Source: Sphagnum compactum
Taxonomy: Eukaryota > Bryophyta > Sphagnopsida > Sphagnales
Direction of reading: 5' to 3'
Assembly (NCBI GenBank): GCA_965153455.1
Contig: OZ234497.1
Coordinates: forward strand, 5,084,001 to 5,148,000
Length of the DNA: 64,000 nucleotides
Below the pieces are notes generated by a model that was given only the letters and a program-made list of their open reading frames with translations, did no database searches and had not been told where the DNA came from. Positions 37,328-48,056 of this stretch are shown piece by piece (position 1 is the stretch's first letter; each line of letters starts with the position of its first letter). Made by a program: the position numbers and the translations under genes.

Positions 37328-40300
37328 TCATTGCAACAATTCTGTATAAACAACATTGGTCGTCGTCCTGCCATTCGGGCAGAAAACAAAGATGTCATTC
37401 ACACGCGTAGCTCGTGATAGAGCTACATACAATTGGCCATGGGTGAAAACAGGTTCAGGCAAGAAAATGCCAACGATTTTCATGGTCTGACCCTGCGCCT
37501 TGTTAATTGTCATAGCGAATGCCAATTGCAAGGGTAATTGGCGCCTTTGTAGGGTGAATGGCCACTTCAAACGATTCGTTGTTGTGGTGATGCGCAGTAT
37601 GTTGACAATATTCCCCACATGCGCGCCACCAATGATCTGCGCAACGATCAATCTTCGTGCTAAGCGCGAAATGATTAGACAGGTCCCATTACAAAGTCCT
37701 GAGGTCGCATCGAGATTTCTTAGTAAGATAACAGGGACACCAACTTTGAGGGCCAAGCGATGTGGTGGCATACCTGCCAGAGTAATGGTGTTGAGAAATT
37801 CTGTGCCAATCGCCATAGCCTGGTCATCCCCCGTTTCCACCGAGTCTGCTGACAAAAATATGTGCTCTTGCCCAGGCACAACCTCGACAATCTGAGTGTT
37901 GAGAGAGTTCACGACTGTATTTTTTGTTGTCAAAATAGCTCGACCGTCCATGTATCCTTGGTTTGCGTAATTGATTGCCAGGGCCGGGAAAACAACGTGG
38001 ATGAGGGTCTCTAAAGATGGCGCTTGATGGATTTCTAGGTATAAGGCAATCTCGACTCCAATTGAGGGCTCCGCGTCGGCTTCCGGTGGAAAATGATCAA
38101 TGATGGAAGACTCTTGGCCATTGCCGACTCTCAGAAGGTACTCAGCATACGGCTTGGAGAGGGGATTGGCGTGCAATCTCATGTTTTCCGTGAAAGTCAA
38201 GATGCGCACTTGACGCCACAAAACCGAACGCGAAAGGGCCGCAGAAACGATTGCTGCCCGAGAGCCTCTGGACACCACTGGCGGACATTGTCGGAAATCA
38301 CCCCCAAAGACAACCACTTTACCGCCAAAGGGCGAATATGGGCGCCGCATGATGTCGCGCAAAGTTCGGTCTACCGCCTCGGCACAGTGTCGATGTTGTG
38401 CTGGAGCTTCATCCCAAACGATCAACTTTGCTTCCCGAAGTAGCTCAGCAGAATCGCTTTGCACAAGTATTGAACACATTGAATCCCTACCAAGGGCAAT
38501 TGGGATCTTGAAAACCAAATGTGCGGTTCGTCCACCTTCCAATAGGAGAGTTGCTATGCCAGAAGAGGCAACCCCAATGGCGACATGTCCGTCTCGTCGA
38601 ACCAATGCCAATAACACTTTATATACAAAGGTTTTGCCTGACCCACCTAGACCGTCTAGGAAAAATACTGCGCCTTCGCCTTGGGCTGTTGCGTTGAACA
38701 CTGTAGTGACAGCTATTTCCTGACAAATGTTGAGCCGCGGGAGATTTTGGTTGATGTAGCCATGGAGTACGTCTCTATCGTAGTCAAGTTCTGCAGCCAA
38801 TTGAGGATTAACACGCAACATTTTTACTGGCGGCAAAGCGAGCGACATTTCCGGAAAGTCATGCAAGCCTTTGTTCGTCAACGCTAATTTGGCCTCGAGG
38901 AGTAGTAGGGTATCGTTGTAGGCATCGTCGGCAGTGCCTCCATTCGTGATGCGTTCGATGCCGCATATCGTGCGACATATCGTCTCGATATCTTTCCCAT
39001 AACACTTTCGGATTCAAAGGAGAGCAGAATAGTAAGAGAGTCACAAAGAGATTCCTTAGCCTCTTTATGTCTTGATCGATACATGCTTCTCGCATGCACG
39101 TGTCCCATTCTACGTCATCCTGTAGTAATCCCAATGTTTTGCAAGCAGCTTGAAACGTCGGATGCTCTATGTCGTCAACAATCCGGAGATGTTCGAAAGA
39201 GGTCACGCCCGGTACGACAGTAAGTAGGAGGCGGAGGAAGAAGCGTTCACCAGCAGCGAGATGTACAAAATACATTCGCCCAACAGCTTTTTCTCCTCGC
39301 TGTCGAGCTGACCAAACTTTTTCTCGAATTTTCCAAACATGATCAGCAGGGAAGTCCGCATACACCACGTTCCGCCCATCCGCATTTTGAGCGTTATATG
39401 CAAAGTAGGCGGTCAAGGTGGTTTTTTGGTGGGCAGCACGCTCCGCCACAGTGGCCAAATCTTCATTTTCATTAAAAATGACGTTGTGTTGTCCTGGCAA
39501 ATGAACAACTAATCGAGTGACTGGCGGCCATTCCATATGTTTTTTGAATGAAAGTAAGGAATCGACCCCTTCAGCAGCGCTCAAATATCTAACGTCAATG
39601 TATTGCTGGATTTCGTTTATTGGACCGGCAATCACCGCTGCAACACGATCAGGACCTTTGTAAATGTATTTAAAAAGGTATTTGACACTCCGAATACCGG
39701 CGGACACCTCGACGTTAATATGTGCATTAAACATCTTGGTAAGGTAGGGGTTGTGGGGCACCACCCATCGGTTGTCGTACGCAAAGCCATCTGGAGTCTT
39801 TTGAAACGTTCGACCATCGTTTCGCTGACGGTAGACAGGGTAACCGTCTTCGCCTTGTGTTGTCTCCTCGGAGAAAGCTCGCGGATATCGTTTCTTGCAT
39901 AAACCGTTGACCATGCAGGGTGCGTTGGGGTATTCTTGGCCACACGGTCCGTGCAACAAACATTTTGTGACCGTTTCAAAAAGAGGTGTGTTCTCTCGAA
40001 GAGGAAGCTCTGTCGACACTAAGCGATCTATGTCTTCGGTTGTGGAAACTTTCTGCTCCGAAGGAAATATAAGGAGTAGATGGATGTGAGGTAGGCCTCG
40101 TTTCTGGTATTCCCTTGTCCAGATGTTCCCAATAACTTTGGCAAACCATCCAATTTTTGCCACTCCTTTAAGAAGGGCTTTCACCTTCATCTGAAATACG
40201 CGGGCGACCAAATCTGGATAGTCAGAAGCTGTTTGGTTGGGCTCGAGCTCCGCAATTATTTCTTGCCAATTCGGGTTGCAAGTGAATGTGAGGAAGACAT

Positions 40301-41820
40301 CTGGAATTCCTTTGCTTCGCACAATAGCCATAGCATCTTGATATGCTTGCATCATGAAACGTGGAGAACCGCGAAATGAAGCTGGGAGAACAATTCGCTG
40401 ACCCACTTGCGCAGGATGTAATCAGAAATCATGTTCGACCATATCTGCCAGCCCTTGGTAGAGTTCCGCACGAAGTTGAGCTTGGTTTAGCACCAAAAAG
40501 TTAAGAGTGTTCTGCTCTGTCTAAGCAGCAACGTCGACGATATACTGTTGAAAAAGGCGACCACCGAGATGTAGAGCAGAGAGTTCGCCACTAAAGTGCA
40601 CTCTTTGTACATAATAAGCTGCCATTGAGACCCTTGTGCGTGCTCCGTCCTGATTGTTATGTAGCCGCAGATTTTCAGACCACCCGTCCTCCCCAGCGAG
40701 GAAAAGCAACGGGTATTGTAAAGGATTGTAAGCAGGTGCTAGCTCGTTCATCCGCTGTAAACCACCTCTGTATCGCTGTTGTACAATGACATCGTGATTT
40801 CCAACCTCTCCTAGCTCACCAGGAATTATCATTGCAACCTCGTTTGCCGTAGGGGCGTTGTAACGGTGGACATCTCCATTTCCCAGGGTACAGCCAGCTG
40901 TAATGCAAATGTGGACCTCCTCTGTAGGGTTTGCAGTGAGACGGTCGGCTGCACGAACGAAGACGTTTACATAAGGATTTACGCGCCCGAGGATCGTGCG
41001 AAGTGTCATCAAATGCGCCGAGCTTAGATTGGGGTTCTGCATCTGCCGATTCGGACCTTCATTTACCGCATCATGCACATAGGCCTGAAGAAAGCGTGGC
41101 AATTGCCCTTCTGTAGGTTCCATACCACCAATCAAGTGGTAGAATCCTCCTTGCACCTTGTAGGTATGCACTCCTGGTCCAAGCTCGAAGCCCACACTCT
41201 GGACCCTTGTGGACGTAAATGCAAATGCCGCATCGTATAAACGAAGATGTTTACGCAATTCGGCATTTTGTCGATCTTGTAACATGGCCATGTACTTTGG
41301 CGGGATACGAATAGGAGGCAAAAGAATTTTCCCTGAGGCACAGCATTTACTATACTGTGGTCTTCGAAGAGAGCCCCTCGTGCGCTTTTCAATCCAAAAG
41401 TGAGAGCCACAATGGTTGCATTGCTCATTCAAGCGTCTGAACACTTGTCGGTCTACTTGCGGGTCGGCCAAGGGGTACCGCAAATCTCATAGGGCCATGT
41501 GGTGTCCAGCCTGAAGTTGATCCTTTGCGCACGCGACACGACGTTGTTCAGCGCATCGCGCAACATCTATCATTAGTTGGGTTTGACAGCCCTGCTCTGT
41601 TTCAAGAGCATGCGCTCTCGTGTGATGTTCCGTGTTTTCCAATAATCGATGAGCAATATTAGCCATACACTGTGCTTCTTCATGTTGGGCCCCATTAGAC
41701 GTAGCCCTTTCGAGAGCTACTGTAGCACGACGAAGTCTTCGACGTTCTCGAGCAGCTGCTCGCCTTTCTTCATCATTTGCATATTTGCGCGACGCTCCAG
41801 GGCCTTGTCTACGATTCTTT
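37328..41820 (-). pseudogene. Helitron Rep-helicase (RepHel), degenerate
   Basis: Rolling-circle transposase of an autonomous Helitron. The minus-strand reading frame starts about 41,820 with an Arg-rich segment (ARERRRLRR) and continues through a zinc-binding-like CNHCGSHFW...CCASGKILLPP. The Rep HuH domain follows (GLPHIHLLL near 40,095; catalytic-tyrosine region KYLFKYIYKG near 39,680). Last is a PIF1-family helicase (Walker A GLGGSGKT near 38,645; WDEAP near 38,415; GGDFRQCPP; TINKAQGQT; YVALSRATR near the end). One frame is interrupted by stops at 41,487-41,489 (TGA), 40,521-40,523 (TAG) and 40,422-40,424 (TGA), and a frameshift near 38,955 separates Rep from helicase. All key motifs remain, so decay is recent, but as read it cannot give the full protein. 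Length (about 1,490 codons) is normal for plant RepHel. Three gene fragments of the same orientation flank it. Confidence 0.92.
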
Positions 41821-41952
41821 CAGTCGGAAGCAAAATTGATTCAAGCTCTAAAAACACAGTAACATAACTTCATATTTAACTACCATTACGACAGGCGCAA
41901 GTCTAACCTCGGGGTCAACATATCCATGAGCAATGTATCTGTATTCTCTGTA

Positions 41953-42503
41953 TCATATGAAGCACTAACCCACCAGAAACACCACACATGGAAGAGCCAA
42001 AAGGAGTGAGGAAAAGGTACCTCTTCCATGACAGTATTTGCAACGCTTGTGCTACTATTGATTCACATTGTTCAACTCTACAACCATGAATGACGTGATG
42101 ACTCCCATAGTTCCTCCAAAAATTGATGCCACAATTGGGTCAACTTCACTGCAACCCCCCACCCAGCAATCTCAAGTTTAGGAGCACATACACCAAACCA
42201 AGATGCTCAACCACACCCACATTCAAGAGGACATGATCCTCAAGTGACCCAAATCTAGCACATCGAGCACATGCCAAGTACCCTGCATGGTTTCCAATTG
42301 CCAAATAAAATCATGAATTGGTGTTAAGTCTCCAACAAACAGAATGAATCTTTTGATTATCAAATAGAATATGTATCTGTATTCTCTATGTCATTTGAGT
42401 ATCAGGCAGCCCTTTCCTAATCAAACAAAACCAATTTAGTTTTAAAAAATCATATGAAACACTAACCCACCAGAAACACCACACATGGAAGAGCCAAAAG
42501 GAA
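41953..42503. repeat. Pair of 55-bp direct repeats, about 496 bp apart
   Basis: 41,953-42,007 and 42,449-42,503 both read tcatatgaa.cactaaccca, then ccagaaacaccacacatgga, then agagccaaaagga. The flanking atctgtattctct also recurs at about 41,938 and 42,373. It suggests a segmental tandem duplication upstream of RepHel on its strand. Confidence 0.8.
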
Positions 42504-42602
42504 GTCTTTGTCTCTCTGCACATAGCCCACCATCACCACTACCACAACAACTGCAACAGAAGCAACAACTTCCTTCTTATTCCAACCGTGCTTTTCAATG
42601 AG

Positions 42603-42994
42603 TTAGTTGTTTTTTGGCTTTCCATTTTGATTGCTCAATTGTTCCTGAAAACATGCAAACAACTTGTTAGAAGGGAATTTGAGGTGTTCATCCATTCTGT
42701 TAACTAAATTGTGAAGAAAAATATTGAATCTTTAAGAATATTTCACTTGTCAAAATTGAAAATTTTCAAAATTAATTAATTAATTGACAAACATGTGTCC
42801 AAGTTGCAAATGTACTACAGTAATTGATTCGACTTGTCTTTGTGTACAAAGGTACAAAAATGATGGTATGAAATTTGCTTACTTGAGATAAAAATATTGA
42901 ATGAAATCCAGAGGGCACCTTTGATGGCAGGCTTATAACTGCCACCGGTTTGGAGGCCATTGTTTTAGCATCAATAATCACAACTTCTGAATTT
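42603..42994 (-). pseudogene. Carotenoid cleavage dioxygenase, last two exons only
   Basis: Carotenoid cleavage dioxygenases cut polyenes with an Fe(II) held by four histidines. Exon 42,994-42,883 (minus) encodes NSEVVIIDAKTMASKPVAVI, then SLPSKVPSGFHSIFLSQ, the conserved C-terminal blade; the His of GFH corresponds to the fourth iron ligand. A GT-AG intron joins it in phase to exon 42,644-42,603 (EQLSNQNGKPKNN, stop TAA), matching the usual short C-terminal extension. The preceding exon should end with two extra bases and encode the rest of the seven-bladed propeller. None was found before the unrelated importin exons at 44.1 kb, so this is an orphan 3' fragment. Introns are kept, so it is not a retrocopy. 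It resembles CCD1-like members, but the stretch is too short to be sure. Confidence 0.7.
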
Positions 42995-43040
42995 CTGCAC
43001 AACAAAAGAAAACCCAATTAGCAATGAAATTCAAAATTAT

Positions 43041-43065
43041 CACACACACACACACACACACACAC
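43041..43065. repeat. (CA)n microsatellite
   Basis: Twelve uninterrupted CA units between the CCD exon and the importin exons. Confidence 0.95.
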
Positions 43066-44074
43066 TTGTCCTCCATTTTAACATTAAATGATTGACCAAA
43101 ATAGAGGATAACTGACTATATTAAATTTCAACTTTTAAAAATATGGAAAAATTGTTTGTCCAACAAAACAAAATTGACACTCCTTTGTTCAACTTAACAT
43201 AGAGTTTGGTAAACATTACTTTGAATGAATCAAGGCTTTTGAACTCAATCTCAAAGTCACATTTGAATAGGTATATTACATGCTTAAAATGGGGTTAAAA
43301 AAATCCAATGTCAAAAAAATTAGTAGTCTATAATTTATCACCTATATTGTACAACAATTTTTTGATTTTTCATCCATTATGCAAACTTTTCATCCATAAT
43401 GTGCTAACCATTGCACCTTGACAAATTTCTTAAAAAAGAGGTGTAAGAAAGATAGTTAAAACATTCATTATATTTTGGGAAAGTCAAAATAAAAAATAGT
43501 TTTCTTGATTTTTCTTGATTGACATCTTCTTATGTTCCTCATAATACTAAAAGAACTTGCTGCAAGTCTTCTTCTTCTTCTTCTTCCTCCTCTGGACATT
43601 CTTTTGTCTCTCGCTCCAGCAGTAGCAACAACAGCTCCTCCTAGCAGCATTCTCCAAGCACCCAATTTGCACTTTCTTCTTCCCCACTTTTCTCTTCTTT
43701 CTTCTTCTTTTTCTTCTTCTTCATCTTGCTTACTGTCAGAAACCTCCAAAGATGAGCTTACATGGGGATGGGTCTGTCTGTCAGTCAGTCTGGAACCAGA
43801 AGCTACACTATATCTACAGTTCAAATCCAGCTAGTTCTACAACAACAATAAACTCATGAATCATCGAAGCTGTTCTTTCCGAAGCTGAACTGGGCTGCTG
43901 CTGCTGCTGGATCAGCTACAAAAATGCAACCCATTAGAATGAAAACATTACAGCTACTATGGAAGGGATTTCCTTCCATGATTACCGCCCTGAGCTGTCT
44001 CTGTCTGCTTGAGAGGCATAATGGCTTACTTCTTGAGAGAACTGCCATCTCATGCCAGAGTCCACACTGACCGT
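43066..44074. other. Spacer between importin and CCD fragments
   Basis: Contains a (TTC)n-rich stretch at 43,565-43,735 whose minus-strand translation is a run of Glu and Arg. A possible terminal exon at about 43,918-43,857 on the minus strand (DPAAAAAQFSFGKNSFDDS, stop) follows a good acceptor, but its gene was not identified. Confidence 0.35.
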
Positions 44075-45069
44075 TGATCTTCTATGACCTCTTCGGGTAG
44101 CACAGTGAGAAGCTCAAGGACTGCATTGCTGCCAGTGCCTTGGCCCTGCAGCTCATTCAGACTGGCAAACAACTGCTCCACCGGTTTCCTCCACTCAACT
44201 GCTCGCAGCACCAGAGCTGATAATGCAACGCATATCTGTGTCAAGAGTTGGTGTCACCCACAGCAAAAACAAATCATGTTACCACATCATCCAGTCTTTC
44301 CACACTCTTCTTATATATAGGCAAAAGATCAATCTGATTCAAACAGCAAGATATAAAAACCCTAATTTCTGTCATTGTCAAAGTGCACAGCTTTTCTTAT
44401 ATCCAAAACATCAATCTAATCAAATCAGCAAGAGAGATTAACCCTAAATTCCATGCTCATCAAAGCAGCAGTAGAAGAAGGTTACACACCTGAGGACGGC
44501 CATTACTAAACTTCTTAGCCGACATGAGCAAGGCATTTTGCAGAGCGCTCCTTCCTTCTGGAGAAAGATTCACCGCATCATTCTGAATCTGCAAGTGATG
44601 GTACAAATTTTTAAAATGAGAAGAAGATGCACCCTGCCTGCCTCCTCACATGACATCCCTGATGCATTTTAGGTCAGGATGTTAAGCTCATGATTTCCAT
44701 GAACTCACGGCCTGTGAACTCAACCCCTCCAGCGCATCATCACCCTTCTTTGCAAACCTGATATCACAGCTTCTAGCATTGTCCTGGGAGCCTCAGAGAC
44801 TCACAGGAATAGAGAATTCAGTGGGGGGGGATCTCTCAGCACAACAGCAACATCAACGACATGAGAATCTGCTTTCCTCTATGTCATATCACACTACTGA
44901 TCCTTTCTCTTGAGAACTTGGGCAGCAAAAATCTCGACCTCAAAGTCATGAGTCTGGGAAGAATCCACGGCCAGAATAGAGGTGGCCACTTCCCAAGCTG
45001 CATTGGTGTGCTGAAACTGCACAAGCCACTGGTTGGCTGCCACTCTGTTGCAGGAGTGCTCAAATCCAG
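44075..45069 (-). pseudogene. Transportin-3/MOS14-like importin, exons 2-4, broken
   Basis: Importin-beta family receptor for SR splicing factors (TNPO3 in animals, MOS14 in plants). Three minus-strand exons match the N-terminus. About 45,069-44,903 has NRVAANQWLVQFQ, WEVATSIL and EIFAAQVLKRK. 44,588-44,490 has IQNDAVNLSPEGRSALQNAL. 44,235 to about 44,075 has ICVALSALVLRAVEW, then LELLTVLPEEVIED, the last being a family hallmark. They join in phase. Lesions: the donor after LKRK is GA instead of GT; after PEEVIED the frame breaks, with a similar continuation (SGMRWQFSQEVSHYASQ) shifted; exon 1 and all HEAT repeats beyond the first few are absent. It is therefore a truncated DNA-level copy with introns, not a working gene. 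It lies just inside a Helitron-like 5' terminus and upstream of RepHel on the same strand. Confidence 0.7.
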
Positions 45070-45734
45070 CTAGCAAACAACCTATGAGTTTCAAAAAGAT
45101 CTATGAAATATAAATCATATGAATTACATTTCTAAAGTGTGTAAGTATTGTGGGTGCTACAACAATAGCAGCAAAGCTCCAACAACAACAACATGCATCC
45201 CTCACATTCCTCAGCCAAAAAAAACACAGAAAAGAACCCAAAAAAAGTAGAGCTCTCACTTGCCTCGCAGCAGCTCCACCAATGCTTAGAATGTGTGGCC
45301 CAGAAATGAACTGGCGTGGAATTTTTTCGCTCGCACAGGAACATGAGCAAGATTTCAAGCTGTATTTGGTGTGGACAGTGGATAATGGACATTGGACGTT
45401 CCATGCAAGTTTTATTGGGGGGGGAGGATTTATTTTCCTTTCAGCCAATAGGAGGGCCTAAGGTGCCTTGCTTTTATTCCTTTTAAGTTAGGGGGGAGAG
45501 AGGGATTGGTTTTTTTCCTTTCAAGTTTTGGGTTTAGGGTTGGGAAGTTGGAGGTTGGAAGGCCCATTTTTTCCTTTTAAGTTTGGGGGGCGGGGGATTT
45601 AGAGGAGGATATTTTTCAGTTTTCCCTTGTTCCCACTATGTTGACCATCCCACCATCCGCTCACTTCGGCTGGGGCCCTCAAAGGAAGGGGGGGGTGTGG
45701 GGGGGGGGGGCTCCAACCAATCAGGAATAACCGC

Positions 45735-45771
45735 ACCAAGACACCGACACCCATTTCTTTATAGTAGTAGA
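45735..45771 (-). other. Helitron-like 5' terminus (minus strand)
   Basis: Reading the minus strand from 45,771, TC follows an A and gives tctactactataaagaaatg, then ggtgtcggtgtc, closely matching plant Helitron 5' ends (TC plus AT-rich start, then a GT-rich segment). It has the orientation of RepHel at 37.3-41.8 kb and lies upstream of it. No matching 3' terminus was found. Confidence 0.45.
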
Positions 45772-46287
45772 TTGTCATATTTAGCTCATATGTTTTATTG
45801 GTTTGCCAAGTAATAGGAAATCTAAATTTTCTACTTGTCTATTTGTTTTGTAACCACATTTGGCCAAATCTATTTGTGGTTGATTGTAACTTTTAGTGTG
45901 ACATGAAAACATTAAAAAAAAAAACATTAGTTGAAATTACGAATAATATAAAACTTAATTAATATCAATTTTATTATGGAATGCATTATGGATATAAAGT
46001 GTGGTTTAATGGTTTTGAATACAAATCCACTTATATATATTGTTTCCTAAATAACTCCTAATTTTTACTTGATGGGACATAACTAAAATCACATGTTCAT
46101 GTACTCTTTCCTAAAGGTTTCACTTGCTCATCTATTATCTCTTAGTTAATTCTTAGATAGGTATTTGATGGGTAAGTAGAATCACTAGTTGTTCATCTAT
46201 TGTTTCATGTTTAACTTTTAGACGACTATTTGATTGGTAGGTAGGATCAATTGTGTGTCTATTGTTTCCTAGCTAACTCCTAAACTA
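45772..46287. other. AT-rich spacer between two Helitron termini
   Basis: No gene recognised. Short direct repeats of the type tttgatgg/attggtaggtaggatca occur around 46,140-46,250. Confidence 0.45.
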
Positions 46288-46608
46288 TCTTATATATAAT
46301 TACAAACATGGTGTCTGTGCGTGCGTCCGTCTGTCCGTTTTTACCTTTTCGAAGTTACCTAATTTGCCTAAGTTACTTTTTACTGAGCGACAGTTAGGAA
46401 GTTACTGAGCGGCAGCAGGGGGGGGCAGCAGGGGTGGGGCGGGCCAGCAGGGGTGTGGGGGGGGGGCCAGCAGGGGGGGGACGGGCGGGAAAGGACCGGA
46501 CTGGGGAGTGAAGGGAGGTGTTTTTTTTTTTTTCTCGTTTTTTTTGGGTCCTCCCTCCTTTTCTTGGGGGTGGCTGGAGTGGCGTAGCCACGGGTTACCA
46601 ACAACTCG
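46288..46608 (+). mobile_element. Small non-autonomous Helitron
   Basis: The 5' end is tcttatatataattacaaac after an A, followed by gtctgtgcgtgcgtccgtct. The 3' end carries the hairpin GTGGC-GTA-GCCAC, then gggttaccaacaa, then CTCG followed by T. CTCG differs from the canonical CTRR at one base. The interior has long G-runs with CAGCAGGGG units, shared with the element at 17.1 kb, so both belong to one family. Length is 321 bp, non-coding. Confidence 0.65.
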
Positions 46609-48056
46609 TATTTAATAGATAGGTAGGTGCAAATTGAGATGGGCAAAACTTTCAAAACCATGCAAGTTAATCACAACAATTTTAATTTCTTAAATTAGAA
46701 TACTTTTTCATTTTTAATGTAATTGAAACATATTCAAAGTTTAACTTTTGATTTCAAATTTTACATTATTCAAAGATTTAATATTTTGGTTAAATCAATT
46801 GTAGGTTAACCAAAAATCACATGTTTTTCAATTTATTATCATTATTTAACGCATAAGATTTTGAAAACTTTGAATTTCTCTTGTGCATGTTGTTTTTAAA
46901 AATGCATGATTCACATTCAAATGCATTTGCATTTCACTTTTTAAGTTTAATGACCTATTTTTTAAATAATACATTATTTATGTTTCAAAAATAAATTTTA
47001 ATTAAAATTCTTGACCTTTCACATCACAATTGAAAGTTGTTTTAGATTTTTTAAATTTCAGTATTTTGTTTTAAATGAATGGAACAACATGTTTTAGTGT
47101 GTATGTGAGGGTTTGTTGCCAAGGTTTAAAGCATGAGTGGCAATGGTAGTAAAGAGGAGAGAGAGACAGTCATGTAAAGAGGGACAAAGAGGAAAAAACT
47201 GTAGTGGGGGCATTCCAAAATAAAATAAAATAAGGTTCAAGGACCCATGTTTAATTCCATTTTCAATAAGAAAGGATTAGTTGTAAGTCTAGTTTCTAGA
47301 TTTTGGGGGCACGATGGGGCATATGAAAGCAACCACTTTCTGAAGCAAAGGGGGAGGATGATGAAGATAACAACATTAACATGCAACAATAAAGGTGAAA
47401 AGGCCAAGGGAGGGTGGGTTTTGTATTATTATTTTTGGGTTTTATTTTGTGGTGGGTCCTTTTTTTTTCTATACGTTTCTATCAACCCCATTAAGTTTTT
47501 TATCACCAAGAATTTGGTTATTATTTACAAATTAAGCACAATAGAAGGTTTTTGCCACAAAATTTTTTTTTTGCCACGGTCTTGGTTTTTATTAGTTTTT
47601 TTCATAATCTTAGAGAAATAGCAAATGAAATAAAAATGAAAAAAAAATCCAAGAATGCGTTGCAAGTGTGAATGTGTGATTATATAATGGCTAGTTATTA
47701 ACCAATCATATGTTTTCTAAGGTTTTCTTTTGAGAAAAGGATTGAGTCTAAATTGTTTTTCTATTATTGAAGCTAGGTGTCCTTTTAGTTAGATAATCCA
47801 AAAAATAAAAAACTAGAAGTTTTTGGGCTTCTAATCTTTGCACAATAGTTTTCAAAAGTGTACATGTTGTGTTAAACATAATAAAGTAGGATGATGGTGT
47901 CCAAAGTTATGGCAAAATTAGCATTCAACTATCCTTTGAAATAGGACTTATTTGTTTGTGAGAATTTTTTATCTAAAACTTTTTGATTTGCCTAATTTTG
48001 TGTGGTTGGCTTTATAAGCTTAAGATTGCTGAGTTGAAATAGGAAATCTTTAGAAA
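46609..48056. other. AT-rich intergenic DNA
   Basis: No gene recognised. A 124-codon open frame at 47,247-47,621 is low-complexity and lacks any recognisable motif. Confidence 0.45.

Noticed and set aside
37500-40089. Several plus-strand open frames of 64-131 codons
   Set aside because: They are antisense shadows of the Helitron Rep-helicase, whose minus-strand motifs are unmistakable.
43468-43834. Open frames on both strands (Glu/Arg-rich on minus, Leu/Ser-rich on plus)
   Set aside because: Explained by a (TTC)n/CTC-rich stretch; no domain and no splice context.
45101-45448. Possible first exon of the importin fragment on the minus strand
   Set aside because: No frame here resembles the TNPO3/MOS14 N-terminus and no in-phase donor was found; exon 1 appears to be absent.
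46380-46661. Pro-rich minus-strand open frame
   Set aside because: Translation of the G-run interior of the small Helitron; no family resemblance.
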